From Hymenobacter gummosus (GTDB taxonomy: Bacteria; Bacteroidota; Bacteroidia; Cytophagales; Hymenobacteraceae), in NCBI RefSeq assembly GCF_003970915.1, contig NZ_RXOF01000010.1, positions 1 through 64,000 of the forward strand: a stretch of 64,000 nt of DNA. The letters run 5' to 3'. The stretch's first letter is position 1; each line of letters opens with the position of its first letter. Shown here piece after piece: positions 1 to 8,565 of this stretch. Below the pieces are notes generated by a model. The model had not been told where the DNA came from. It saw only the letters and a program-made list of their open reading frames with translations, and searched no databases. Both the position numbers and the translations under genes were made by a program.

Positions 1-63
1 TTGCCACGGTCTGTTCCGTCATGGTCGGGGAAGGAGTGAAGCGTCAGATACTTCAAACCTACC

Positions 64-91
64 CTGTTCCGGGCGGAACAGATTTCTTTTT
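64..91 (+). terminator. Intrinsic terminator of a gene upstream of the window
   Basis: A perfect inverted repeat, CTGTTCCG/CGGAACAG at 64-81, is followed by ATTTCTTTTT. This fits a rho-independent terminator reading rightward. The same 8-mer also occurs alone at 11-18. The gene it would end is off the left edge, and I see no gene in bases 1-178. Confidence 0.6.
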
Positions 92-135
92 GCCCCAGCT
101 TTAGTACCCCGCAACTTGGGTTAGCTATACCAGAA

Positions 136-166
136 TTTCCATAGCACTGATTTTCATCTACTTTTA
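136..166 (+). promoter_or_regulatory. Bacteroidota-type promoter for the metzincin gene
   Basis: TTTC at 136-139, a 19-nt spacer and TACTTTTA at 159-166 approximate the Bacteroidota sigma pattern TTTG-N19-TAnnTTTG. The -7 box ends 12 nt before the ATG at 179, so the leader would be very short. Confidence 0.4.
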
Positions 167-178
167 ATACCCGTCTGC

Positions 179-3100
179 ATGAAAAAAGCTTTACTCATTT
201 TCTCTCCTACTCTTCGAGCCGGCTGGCTGGTTTGCTGGCTGCTGAGCTTGTTGGCGGCCCAGCCGGGCTGGGCGCAGGAGCTGAGCGCAGCCTCCAAACC
301 GCAGTGCTACACCCGGACGGACGCGCCGCCCTCTGCTGCACGAGTCGACGGCTGCGGCTCCAACGAGGATTATATGCCGCAGCCCAATGACCCGATTCGC
401 ACTATTCGGCTAATGATTCACGTGTTTCAGCGCGCCGACGGCACCGGCAACTGGCAGGACCTTCCCGCCGACCGCCGCATCCTGAGTGGGTTGATCAACG
501 GCCTGACCCACTACCCTGCTGCCAATCAGAGCGTGCCGGGCGTCAACGGTATATACGCCGCTACCAGCCTGCGCCAGCAGCACAACGGTGCCGGCAACTG
601 TGTAGTGGTGCCCAATGCCGTTTCCTACGATACTCGTATTCGGGTGCAGCTTGTTGATATTCGCTTTCACCGCGACAACCGCATCTGGGACATGAGCAGC
701 GCCACCAACGGCCAGGGCTGCCCCGACGGGATGTGCGAGCAGCAAATTTTTGATCAGTACGTAACCTCGCCTTTCGACCGGGAACACGTCATACATGTGT
801 TCATGGGCGAAAACCCCGGTGGGGCGTCCTCTACCATCGACCGGTTCGGCAACTCCACCGGTCGCTACGGCATCGGGGGGCGCGCTCAGGGTATCGGGGC
901 CAAAAACTGGTTTGTGATGCGCGGCTCCTACTGGGCTTACTACCATCACCCCAACTGGGCCGCCGGCGGGGTACTAAACAACGCCAATGCCTTGCGCGCG
1001 TTCGATTACCTGCAGTTTCTGCTGGCCCACGAGCTGGGCCACAACCTGGGCCTTATGCACGAGGACAATGGTGGCGGATGTGCAATTTATCCGGAGGGCA
1101 AGTCCAACAACTTGATGAACTACCCTGGCTGCGATGGGTACTCACTAACTCCCTGCCAGATTGGACTGATTTATAAGAACCTACGCGACGGCCTGGCCGG
1201 GCTCGACGACCTGGTGGCGGAACCGCCCTGCGAGCTGGCCGCCCCCGGCGACGTAGTGGTGACCGGGCCAGAAGAATGGCGGGGGCCGCGCAGCCTTAAG
1301 GGCAACCTCTACGTGGAGGCCGGTGCCGAGCTGCGCATCAGCTGCCGGGCGGAGTTTATGGCCCCGCAAGCCCGCATCGTGGTACGCGAGGGCGGGGAAC
1401 TGATCATCGACGGGGGCACTCTGGCAGGAGTGGGCCCGGTGCACTACCGCTGCAACGATCCGCTGGAACTGCTGCTGGGCGGCGACCCCACCAAGCCCGC
1501 CGACGCCGACAACCGGGGCCTGATTCGCATCACTAACCGCGGGGCTACTTTTGAGGGCGAAAACCTGCTGGTGCAGCTAACGCCCCAGGCATCGCTGCGC
1601 CTCGACGCCACGGAGCTGACGCTTGACCGGGCCACTGTCATCACGCAGCCGGGCAGCTACCTGTGTGTCGACCCGGCAGCCCTTATCAATCCTGGCACCA
1701 AGGGGCGGTTTGTGGTCGAGCCTGGTACTGACTTGAAGCTAAACCCGGTTATTCAGCAGGCATACGGCGCGTGCCTGGCGGAGCCTTGCCTCTTATTCCA
1801 GCGCCAGTTTAGTTTCCTGAATCCCTTTCAACCCGTCAATTCCCGGGAGCCCTGCAGCCAGCAGCTGCCGTTGCGGGTGCTGTACCCCGCCGGCCTGAAC
1901 GTCCACTACGCCTGGCGCCGTAACGGCGTTGCCTTCGGCCCTGATGCCCCCGAGACGCAGGACACGCCGCCCCTGACCACCCGGCAGGTGGTCAGCTACG
2001 AGGTAGACATCAGCGTGGACGGCTGCCCGCCGTTTACCCTCTCGCGCTCCGGCTACTTGCTTCCCCCAGCGCCAGTCACACTCAGCAACAACACAGTGGA
2101 TGTGTGCTCTGGCCTCGACTACTACGACCTGCGGCAGCTGAACTCACGCCTGAATGCCGGTACCAACAGCAGAATCACTTGGCTGGACCCAGACCCACGC
2201 GGCAGTACCCTTGGCAGCTCATTGTTAACCCCCGGCCCAAATGATTTTGTGCCTGCGAAGGCGTTGGCGCAGGGTCGCCGACAGGCGGTGCTCAAGATGC
2301 TGTATCAGGACCAGTCGGGGCAGGTGTGCGACAAGACCTTCGATTTCATCGTCAACGTGGTGGACGGGCCGCCCGTCAGCGCCGGCCCGGATAAGACCGT
2401 TTGCGCCGGGCAGGCGGTAACGCTCACGGCTACGGGCTCGGCCACCGGCTACGTATGGACGCCCGGCAACCTGCAGGGCGCCAGTATCACCGTGACGCCC
2501 ACGGCCACTACCACCTACACCGTGCGCACCCTGGGCAACCCCGGTGACTGCGCCAGCACCGACCAGGTGCAGGTGACCCTGACACCCCCCGACTGCGCCC
2601 CCTGCCGCCCCGAGCTGAACCCGCTCCCTGGCCCGGTGTATACAGCCAACCCCTTTGTGCCCGGCAAATCCTATCACGTCACGCAAAACGTGCGGTTTGA
2701 GCTGGGCACCTTCACCATCCCCGAAAACACCACCGTGTACTGCGACCCGGGCGTGACGCTGACCGTGGGCTACCTGGCCCGCCTGGAGCTGCTGGGCGGC
2801 CGCATCACGGCCCCGTGCAGCGGCAGCATGTGGGGCGGCCTGGTGGTGCAGCCCGACAGCCGGGGGCTGCTCGTGGATAAAGGCCCCGGCGGCGAACGTC
2901 CTGAAATCAGCCACAGCTACGACGGCGTACGCCTGGGTACTGAGCTGGGCGCGGCACCCGCCGTGCAGCTCGAAAACGCCGATTTTCGCCACAACCGCAC
3001 CAGCCTGACGCTGACCTCACCGGCCCAGGGGCCGGCCCTGAGCGGCTACGTGCGCAGCTGCACCTTCGACTCGGACCCGCAGCTGCTGCTGGCACCCATG

Positions 3101-4405
3101 CTCGCCACCGCCGCCAACCCGCAGTGGAGCTACCGGCACATCCTCGCCGAAGGCCCGCTGAGTGGGGTCGACATCAGCGACAATCAGCTCCGCAACGCCC
3201 TGGTGGGCCTGTGGAAAACCGGACCCGGCACGCTGACGCTGAACAACAACGAGTGGCGCCACTGCTACATCGCGGGCATCTACGCCCAGGACGCGCTGGG
3301 CAGCTGCACGCTCAGCAATAACCGCTTTTACTTTTACCACGGCAGTGCGCAGCAGCCTAACATCTACGCCGGCGCCTACCTGTACGACGCCTACGCCACG
3401 CTGCCCGAAAGCCCCTTGCTGCTGCGCCCGGGGGCGGCCTATGGTTTCCTGGGCCATTCCGTCGGGGCCCTCTCTTTTGACGACAACCTGTTCCGGGGCT
3501 CGGCTACTGCTCCTACGGTGGCGTCTTTGGAGAGCAACCAACTTAACCCGAAAGTGGGCATCTACCTGCTCAACGGCACCGGCCACGTCCGACGGTCCAC
3601 GTTCGTGAATCTGTACCAGGGTTACGTCGGGCCGGCAGACCAGGACCGGGCAGAAATCAGGGGCAACCTATTTGAAAACTGCCGAACAGGCATCCGTTTC
3701 CGCAACTCACCCCAGGGCGGGCCAGCCGGGGTAGCGGAGGTGACGTGCAACACCTTCCTGCGCACCGTATTCGCGTTCGACAGCAAATACACCTACGGCA
3801 TCGTGCGGGACTTCTGCGCGGGACCGGGATATCCGTGCAATCAGATTGATATCCGGGATTTGCAGTCAACCACGCAATTGCGTTACGAACTGCGGAACGA
3901 GTTTATTCCGGAAAACAACTCTACTAATTCTTCCTTTGATTTTCTACACATATACAATGACCCGGTCAATCCTAGTATGGATTACTGCACTACAAATGAT
4001 TATGTCACTTACAACAAAGTAAAAACATCAGGAGCCGTGGCGGTAATAGGTCCCACATTGAACGGCGGCCGGCAAAGCTGCAGTATCTTATATCAAACGG
4101 GCTTACGTCCCATATCTACCAACGCACAGGAAAAAACTAGCACAACAGTCTTTTTAGCCCAGAACGTTCCTAATCCCTTCGACCAGGAAACGCGCATCGC
4201 GTATTTTGTACCGGCCAGCACACGACACGCGGAACTTCAGGTACGCGACAACCTGAGCGGGAAAATCTTGCGCACCGTTGCCCTGGACGCACAACAGCGT
4301 GAGGTAGTATTGCGCCTGCACGGCCTGCTGTCCGGCGTGTACCATTACCAACTCATAGTGGACGGTGTGCCGCGCGCCCACCGCCGCCTGGTCCTCGCTT
4401 ATTAA
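179..4405 (+). CDS. Giant secreted metzincin-type metalloprotease with T9SS sorting domain
   Basis: 1408 residues. A signal peptide (about residues 1-32, ending GWAQ) leads into a metalloprotease domain. The zinc motif HELGHNLGLMH (residues 284-294, HExxHxxGxxH) and a downstream LMNYPG Met-turn identify a metzincin, M12B/M43-like. Next come Ig/PKD-like modules (about 730-800, CAGQAVTLTATG) and a long Asn/Gly-rich region (about 820-1200) that looks like parallel beta-helix repeats. A type A T9SS C-terminal sorting domain begins with VPNPFDQETRIAY at about residue 1330. It is probably exported by Sec, passed through the type 9 system and anchored at the surface. The substrate is unknown. Bases 3860-4160 are clearly more AT-rich than the rest of the gene. 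The sorting domain is duplicated as an orphan at 6241-6483. Confidence 0.85.
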   Translation: MKKALLIFSPTLRAGWLVCWLLSLLAAQPGWAQELSAASKPQCYTRTDAPPSAARVDGCGSNEDYMPQPNDPIRTIRLMIHVFQRADGTGNWQDLPADRRILSGLINGLTHYPAANQSVPGVNGIYAATSLRQQHNGAGNCVVVPNAVSYDTRIRVQLVDIRFHRDNRIWDMSSATNGQGCPDGMCEQQIFDQYVTSPFDREHVIHVFMGENPGGASSTIDRFGNSTGRYGIGGRAQGIGAKNWFVMRGSYWAYYHHPNWAAGGVLNNANALRAFDYLQFLLAHELGHNLGLMHEDNGGGCAIYPEGKSNNLMNYPGCDGYSLTPCQIGLIYKNLRDGLAGLDDLVAEPPCELAAPGDVVVTGPEEWRGPRSLKGNLYVEAGAELRISCRAEFMAPQARIVVREGGELIIDGGTLAGVGPVHYRCNDPLELLLGGDPTKPADADNRGLIRITNRGATFEGENLLVQLTPQASLRLDATELTLDRATVITQPGSYLCVDPAALINPGTKGRFVVEPGTDLKLNPVIQQAYGACLAEPCLLFQRQFSFLNPFQPVNSREPCSQQLPLRVLYPAGLNVHYAWRRNGVAFGPDAPETQDTPPLTTRQVVSYEVDISVDGCPPFTLSRSGYLLPPAPVTLSNNTVDVCSGLDYYDLRQLNSRLNAGTNSRITWLDPDPRGSTLGSSLLTPGPNDFVPAKALAQGRRQAVLKMLYQDQSGQVCDKTFDFIVNVVDGPPVSAGPDKTVCAGQAVTLTATGSATGYVWTPGNLQGASITVTPTATTTYTVRTLGNPGDCASTDQVQVTLTPPDCAPCRPELNPLPGPVYTANPFVPGKSYHVTQNVRFELGTFTIPENTTVYCDPGVTLTVGYLARLELLGGRITAPCSGSMWGGLVVQPDSRGLLVDKGPGGERPEISHSYDGVRLGTELGAAPAVQLENADFRHNRTSLTLTSPAQGPALSGYVRSCTFDSDPQLLLAPMLATAANPQWSYRHILAEGPLSGVDISDNQLRNALVGLWKTGPGTLTLNNNEWRHCYIAGIYAQDALGSCTLSNNRFYFYHGSAQQPNIYAGAYLYDAYATLPESPLLLRPGAAYGFLGHSVGALSFDDNLFRGSATAPTVASLESNQLNPKVGIYLLNGTGHVRRSTFVNLYQGYVGPADQDRAEIRGNLFENCRTGIRFRNSPQGGPAGVAEVTCNTFLRTVFAFDSKYTYGIVRDFCAGPGYPCNQIDIRDLQSTTQLRYELRNEFIPENNSTNSSFDFLHIYNDPVNPSMDYCTTNDYVTYNKVKTSGAVAVIGPTLNGGRQSCSILYQTGLRPISTNAQEKTSTTVFLAQNVPNPFDQETRIAYFVPASTRHAELQVRDNLSGKILRTVALDAQQREVVLRLHGLLSGVYHYQLIVDGVPRAHRRLVLAY

Positions 4406-4415
4406 TCCCGCCGTC

Positions 4416-6227
4416 ATGCGCCATTTTTTCTATTTGCTGCTAGCCCTGGTTGCCGGTCTTGTACCGCCTGATGCGCAGGCCCAACCTACCCGTATCTGGG
4501 AGCGAACATTCAACCGGGCAGGGGCAGACTACTATGCTGCGTTGCCACTAAGGCCAAACGTCGTTCTACATGTTGGCGGTTATGCTGATGCGGGCTACAC
4601 CAGGGGGCCGTTGCTACTGGCACTTGTCAAAGATAACGGCGACACCTTGCGCATAGTCAAATTACGCTACCCAGCAGGCAGCTGGGATTTTCCGTCGGAC
4701 GCGGTGCTGGAGCCCGACGGCCATGTGACCGTGGTCGGGCTCCACGCCGCGCTGGTGCCTGGCACCAGCCGCTACGACTACACTACGTTCTTGACGCAGC
4801 TCGACACGCTCGGCAACGTGCGCTGGCGGCAGGAATACACGCATAACGACGTGGCGGACACCGGCCGCATGCTGCGCCTGCCCGACGGCTACCTGCTCAC
4901 CAGCACTAGCCAGCCAGCGCCCGGCGGCCCGGTGCCTACGCCCGTAGCCCGGCTGCTGCGCACCGACCACCTGGGCGCGCTGCGCTGGCAGCGCCTGTAC
5001 CCGAGCCGCGGCTACCTGGGCATCGGCCATTTCGCCGGCCTGGCCAGCTGCGCCGACGGGGGCTACGTCGCGGCCGGCTTCTGCGACCAGCCCGACCCGA
5101 ATAACCCCAACACCAGCGCCTTCGACCGCGCCAGCCGCTACGTCGTGCGCCTGCGCCCCGACGGCGATACGCTGCAGACCGCCGTGCTCGGCACGCTCAT
5201 CCAGCGCGAAGAGGCCACCGATGTGGTGCAGACGCCCGACGGCGGCTACGCGCTGGCCGGCCTGCGCTGGGGGCCACAGGGCCGCACCCCCTTCGCCGGG
5301 CAGGTGCTCAAGCTCGACGCCCAGCTGCGCCCGCAGTGGACGCAAACCCTGGTGCCCGGCAGCGTCGGCTGCCACCTGGGGCCCATCCGGGCGCTGGCCT
5401 CGGGCGAGGTGGTGGCCGCCGGCTTTTGGTGGCCGAGCACTGGCCCCGGCTCTGAGGGCGTGCTGGCCCGCTTCTCGGCCAGCGGCGGCCTGCTCTGGAC
5501 CGTGGCCCGGCCGTTCGGCTTCTACGACACGCGCTACATGGCCCTGCTGCTGCGCGCCGACGGCTCGGCGCTGCTGAGCGGCTTCACCCAGCTGGGCAAC
5601 GGCAACCGCAATCAGTACGACGGCTACTTCGCCCGCTACGCCGGGGTGGGGGCGCCCTACCAGCCCGACCCGTGCGCGGCGCCCCCCGCCCCGGAGTTCA
5701 CCTGGTCCACCCCCGCGCCCGACTCGCTGGTGGTGCTCGACATCTCCCTGCCCGGCCCGCAGTACGCGGTGGGCGCGCTCTGGCGCTGGGACTTCGGCGA
5801 CGGCTCGCCCGCGCAGGAGGGCCGCGCGCTGGCGCGCCACCGCTACGCCCAGCCCCCCGCCGCGGCCACGCCCGTCACGCTCGCCTACACCAACTCGCTG
5901 GGCTGCACCCGCTCGGTCACGCTCTACCCCTTCCGCCCCGCCCCGCTGCGCCCCTCCGCCGCGCTGGCCGCCACGCTGCGCCTGTTTCCCAACCCGGCCG
6001 GGGGCGCCCGCCGCGTCACGGTGCTGGCCCGTGCCGGCGCGGGCGGCCCCGCCACCCTGCGCCTGCTCGACCCCGTGGGCCGCCTCGTGCGCACCGTGGC
6101 GGCCCGGCCGGCGCCCGACGGGGCGCTGCGCCAGGAGCTGGAGCTGAGCGGCCTGCCCGCCGGCCTCTACCTGGTGCAGCTGGTCACGGAACAGGGCACC
6201 GCCGCCCGGCGCCTGCTGCTCGAATAA
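4416..6227 (+). CDS. Secreted propeller-like protein with PKD and T9SS domains, copy 1
   Basis: About 603 residues. I chose the ATG at 4416 because it begins a clean signal peptide (MRHFFYLLLALVAGL...DAQA); a start 51 bases upstream would overlap the previous gene. The body has repeated motifs such as RTDHLGALRWQRLYP and DGGYVAAGF, as in secreted bacterial beta-propellers. A PKD-like domain (WRWDFGDGSP, about residues 455-510) and a type A T9SS sorting domain (LRLFPNPAGG to the end) follow. It starts 10 bases after the metzincin gene and is probably co-transcribed. The 3' third is almost identical in DNA to the next paralogue, while the 5' two thirds have diverged. The molecular function is unknown; adhesion or cell-surface binding is likely. 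Confidence 0.8.
   Translation: MRHFFYLLLALVAGLVPPDAQAQPTRIWERTFNRAGADYYAALPLRPNVVLHVGGYADAGYTRGPLLLALVKDNGDTLRIVKLRYPAGSWDFPSDAVLEPDGHVTVVGLHAALVPGTSRYDYTTFLTQLDTLGNVRWRQEYTHNDVADTGRMLRLPDGYLLTSTSQPAPGGPVPTPVARLLRTDHLGALRWQRLYPSRGYLGIGHFAGLASCADGGYVAAGFCDQPDPNNPNTSAFDRASRYVVRLRPDGDTLQTAVLGTLIQREEATDVVQTPDGGYALAGLRWGPQGRTPFAGQVLKLDAQLRPQWTQTLVPGSVGCHLGPIRALASGEVVAAGFWWPSTGPGSEGVLARFSASGGLLWTVARPFGFYDTRYMALLLRADGSALLSGFTQLGNGNRNQYDGYFARYAGVGAPYQPDPCAAPPAPEFTWSTPAPDSLVVLDISLPGPQYAVGALWRWDFGDGSPAQEGRALARHRYAQPPAAATPVTLAYTNSLGCTRSVTLYPFRPAPLRPSAALAATLRLFPNPAGGARRVTVLARAGAGGPATLRLLDPVGRLVRTVAARPAPDGALRQELELSGLPAGLYLVQLVTEQGTAARRLLLE
5640..6227 (+). repeat. Near-identical block A of tandem duplication
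   Basis: This 588-bp 3' block of the first propeller gene matches 7741-8330 almost base for base. Differences are confined to a few codons (ST/AR, L/A, E/D, R/Q), while sequence further 5' is much more diverged. Confidence 0.85.
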
Positions 6228-6240
6228 GCGCCGGGACCAG

Positions 6241-6483
6241 AACGTGCCCACGCCCTTCGACCAGGAAACGCGCATCGCGTATGCGGTGCCGGCCACCACG
6301 CGCCAAGCCGAGTTGCAAGTGCGCAACAGCCTGAGCGGCAAGCTGCTGCGCACCGTTGAGCTGAACACGCAGCAGCACGAGGTGGTGCTGCGCCTGAACG
6401 GCCTGCTCCCGGGCGTGTACCACTACCAGCTCATGGTGGACGGCGTGCCACGGGCGCACCGCAGATTGGTTCTCGCCTATTAA
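6241..6483 (+). pseudogene. Orphan T9SS sorting-domain fragment
   Basis: About 80 codons closely match the last 80 residues of the metzincin (shared blocks PFDQETRIAY, AELQVR, GVPRAHRRLVLAY) but have no body and no signal peptide. The only possible start is a GTG at 6244. It lies 11 bases before the next gene, exactly as the intact sorting domain lies 10 bases before 4416. It is best explained as the left end of a tandem duplication that copied the 3' end of the metzincin gene together with the propeller gene. A sorting domain without an export signal cannot work alone, so it is probably non-functional. Confidence 0.75.
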
Positions 6484-6494
6484 CTTGATTTGAC

Positions 6495-8330
6495 ATGCGA
6501 CACTTGCTTGTGTTCCTTCTCGCCGTCAGCGGCCTGCTGCCGTTGCGCCTGGCGGCCCAGCCCACCCGCGTGTGGGAACGGACCTACGACCGAGCCGGCG
6601 GCAGTTATTACGCGGCCCTACCGCTACGCACAGGCGTGACGCTGCACGTGGGCGGCTACACCAACGACGCCTACGACTGGGTTAACCTCATCCTGACCGC
6701 CGTCAATGACAACGGCGACACGGTGCGTGTGGTGCAGGTGCGTAATCCTGTTGGCCGGTTTCACTTTCCCTCCGACGCGGTGCTGGAGGCGGACCGGAGC
6801 GTGACCGTGCTGGGGGTGCACGCGCTGCGCGTGCCGGGCACTTCGCGTTACGACTACACCACCTTCCTGCTGCAGCTCGACACGCTGGGCCGCGTGCGCT
6901 GGCAGCGCTCCTACACCCCCAACGACGTGGCGGGCACGGGCCGGCTGCTGCGCCTGCCCGACGGCTACCTGCTCGCCAGCAACGCCGACCCGGTGCCCGG
7001 CGCCTCCCCGGCCCTGCCCCTGGCCCGGCTGCTGCGCACCGACCGCGCGGGCAACCTCCTCTGGCAGCGCCGCTACCCCAGCCGCGGCTTCCAGGGCCTG
7101 GGCTACCTGCAGGGGCTCACCGCCTGCCCCGACGGCAGCTACCTGGCCGTGGGCTTCTGCGACCAGCCCAACCCGGCCAACCCGCCCGTGCAGGCCAGCG
7201 CCTACTTCCGCCGCAGCATCTGGGCCGTGCGCCTGCGCCCCGACGGCGACACGCTGCAGACGGCCGTGCTCGGCACCGACACCGAGCGCGAGGACGGGCG
7301 CGCGGTGGTGCCCACCCCCGACGGGGGCTTCGCCATCGCCGGCGTGCAGGGCACGCACCGCGGCAACTCTCCTACCCCGCCCGAGGACGGCTACCTGCTC
7401 AAAACCGACGCCCAGTTGCGCCCGCTCTGGTCGCAGAGCATCCCGGTAAGTCGCGCCGCCTGCGACGTGCGGTTTGTGTGGGCGCTGGCCGCGGGCGGGC
7501 TGGTCATGGGCGGGCGCATCTACTGGCCCTCGCCCACTGGCCCCAATCCGGTCTGGCAGGGCCACCTGGCCGCGTTTTCCGTCAGCGGCGCCCCGCAGTG
7601 GTCGGTGCTGCGCGAGCACGGCTACTTTGAAGCAGGCTATGAGTACGGCCTGCTGCGCGCGGACGGCACGTTGCTGCTCAGCGGCTACACCACGCCTAAC
7701 CCCAACAACCGCAACGCTGACGCGGCCCTGTTTACCCGCTACGCCGGGGTGGGGGCGCCGTACCAGCCCGACCCGTGCGCGGCGCCCCCCGCGCCGGAGT
7801 TCACCTGGGCCCGGCCCGCCCCCGACTCGCTGGTGGTGCTCGACATCTCCCTGCCCGGCCCGCAGTACGCGGTGGGCGCCGCCTGGCGCTGGGACTTCGG
7901 CGACGGCTCGCCCGCGCAGGAGGGCCGCGCGCTGGCGCGCCACCGCTACGCCCAGCCCCCCGCCGCGGCCACGCCCGTCACGCTCGCCTACACCAACTCG
8001 CTGGGCTGCACCCGCTCGGTCACGCTCTACCCCTTCCGCCCCGCCCCGCTGCGCCCCTCCGCCGCGCTGGCCGCCACGCTGCGCCTGTTTCCCAACCCGG
8101 CCGGGGGCGCCCGCCGCGTCACGGTGCTGGCCCGTGCCGGCGCGGGCGGCCCCGCCACCCTGCGCCTGCTCGACCCCGTGGGCCGCCTCGTGCGCACCGT
8201 GGCGGCCCGGCCGGCGCCCGACGGGGCGCTGCGCCAGGAGCTGGAGCTGAGCGGCCTGCCCGCCGGCCTCTACCTGGTGCAGCTGGTCACGGACCAGGGC
8301 ACCGCCGCCCAGCGCCTGCTGCTCGAATAA
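6495..8330 (+). CDS. Secreted propeller-like protein with PKD and T9SS domains, copy 2
   Basis: 611 residues, a paralogue of the gene at 4416. It has a signal peptide (MRHLLVFLLAVSGLLPLRLAA), propeller-like repeats with DGSYLAVGF and LLRTDRAGNLLWQRRYP, a PKD-like domain (WRWDFGDGSP) and a type A T9SS sorting domain ending in RLLLE. The last about 195 residues differ from copy 1 at only about five positions, but the N-terminal two thirds differ at many. It is probably cell-surface or secreted through the type 9 system. It may be the last gene of a metzincin-propeller-propeller transcription unit. Function is unknown. Confidence 0.8.
   Translation: MRHLLVFLLAVSGLLPLRLAAQPTRVWERTYDRAGGSYYAALPLRTGVTLHVGGYTNDAYDWVNLILTAVNDNGDTVRVVQVRNPVGRFHFPSDAVLEADRSVTVLGVHALRVPGTSRYDYTTFLLQLDTLGRVRWQRSYTPNDVAGTGRLLRLPDGYLLASNADPVPGASPALPLARLLRTDRAGNLLWQRRYPSRGFQGLGYLQGLTACPDGSYLAVGFCDQPNPANPPVQASAYFRRSIWAVRLRPDGDTLQTAVLGTDTEREDGRAVVPTPDGGFAIAGVQGTHRGNSPTPPEDGYLLKTDAQLRPLWSQSIPVSRAACDVRFVWALAAGGLVMGGRIYWPSPTGPNPVWQGHLAAFSVSGAPQWSVLREHGYFEAGYEYGLLRADGTLLLSGYTTPNPNNRNADAALFTRYAGVGAPYQPDPCAAPPAPEFTWARPAPDSLVVLDISLPGPQYAVGAAWRWDFGDGSPAQEGRALARHRYAQPPAAATPVTLAYTNSLGCTRSVTLYPFRPAPLRPSAALAATLRLFPNPAGGARRVTVLARAGAGGPATLRLLDPVGRLVRTVAARPAPDGALRQELELSGLPAGLYLVQLVTDQGTAAQRLLLE
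7741..8330 (+). repeat. Near-identical block B of tandem duplication
   Basis: Partner of 5640-6227. Long stretches, for example the PKD and sorting-domain region, show no visible synonymous change, which points to recent gene conversion or purifying exchange between the copies. Confidence 0.85.
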
Positions 8331-8497
8331 GGCGTCCTCCGGCCAAGACTTCTTCGGGCGGCGTGCTGCCTGTTCGCGTCAAGTCCGCTCCGGGTGGAGC
8401 AGGCTTGGTTTTTCTTTGCCTCCGTAGTCGGAGCGGACGTTTTCCTGGCAGTCTTTCCGCACAGGTCGACACGGCTGCGCCTGCCCAGCTCACGAAA

Positions 8498-8540
8498 CAC
8501 CAACGGGCCAGCTCCTGCCAGAGGAGCCGGCCCGTTGGTG
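8498..8540. terminator. Hairpin between convergent genes (asnA terminator)
   Basis: CACCAACGGGCC at 8498-8509 is exactly reverse-complementary to GGCCCGTTGGTG at 8529-8540, with further pairing inward. It sits 25 bases beyond the asnA stop, between convergent genes, and could end both transcripts. There is no clear U-run on either side. Confidence 0.5.
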
Positions 8541-8565
8541 GTCGAAGCCGTTGCTGCCGCCGCGC

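Noticed and set aside
4662-6368. 568-codon minus-strand frame opposite the first propeller gene
   Set aside because: High-GC shadow of the real gene; repetitive Arg/Ala/Gly composition, no signal or domain.
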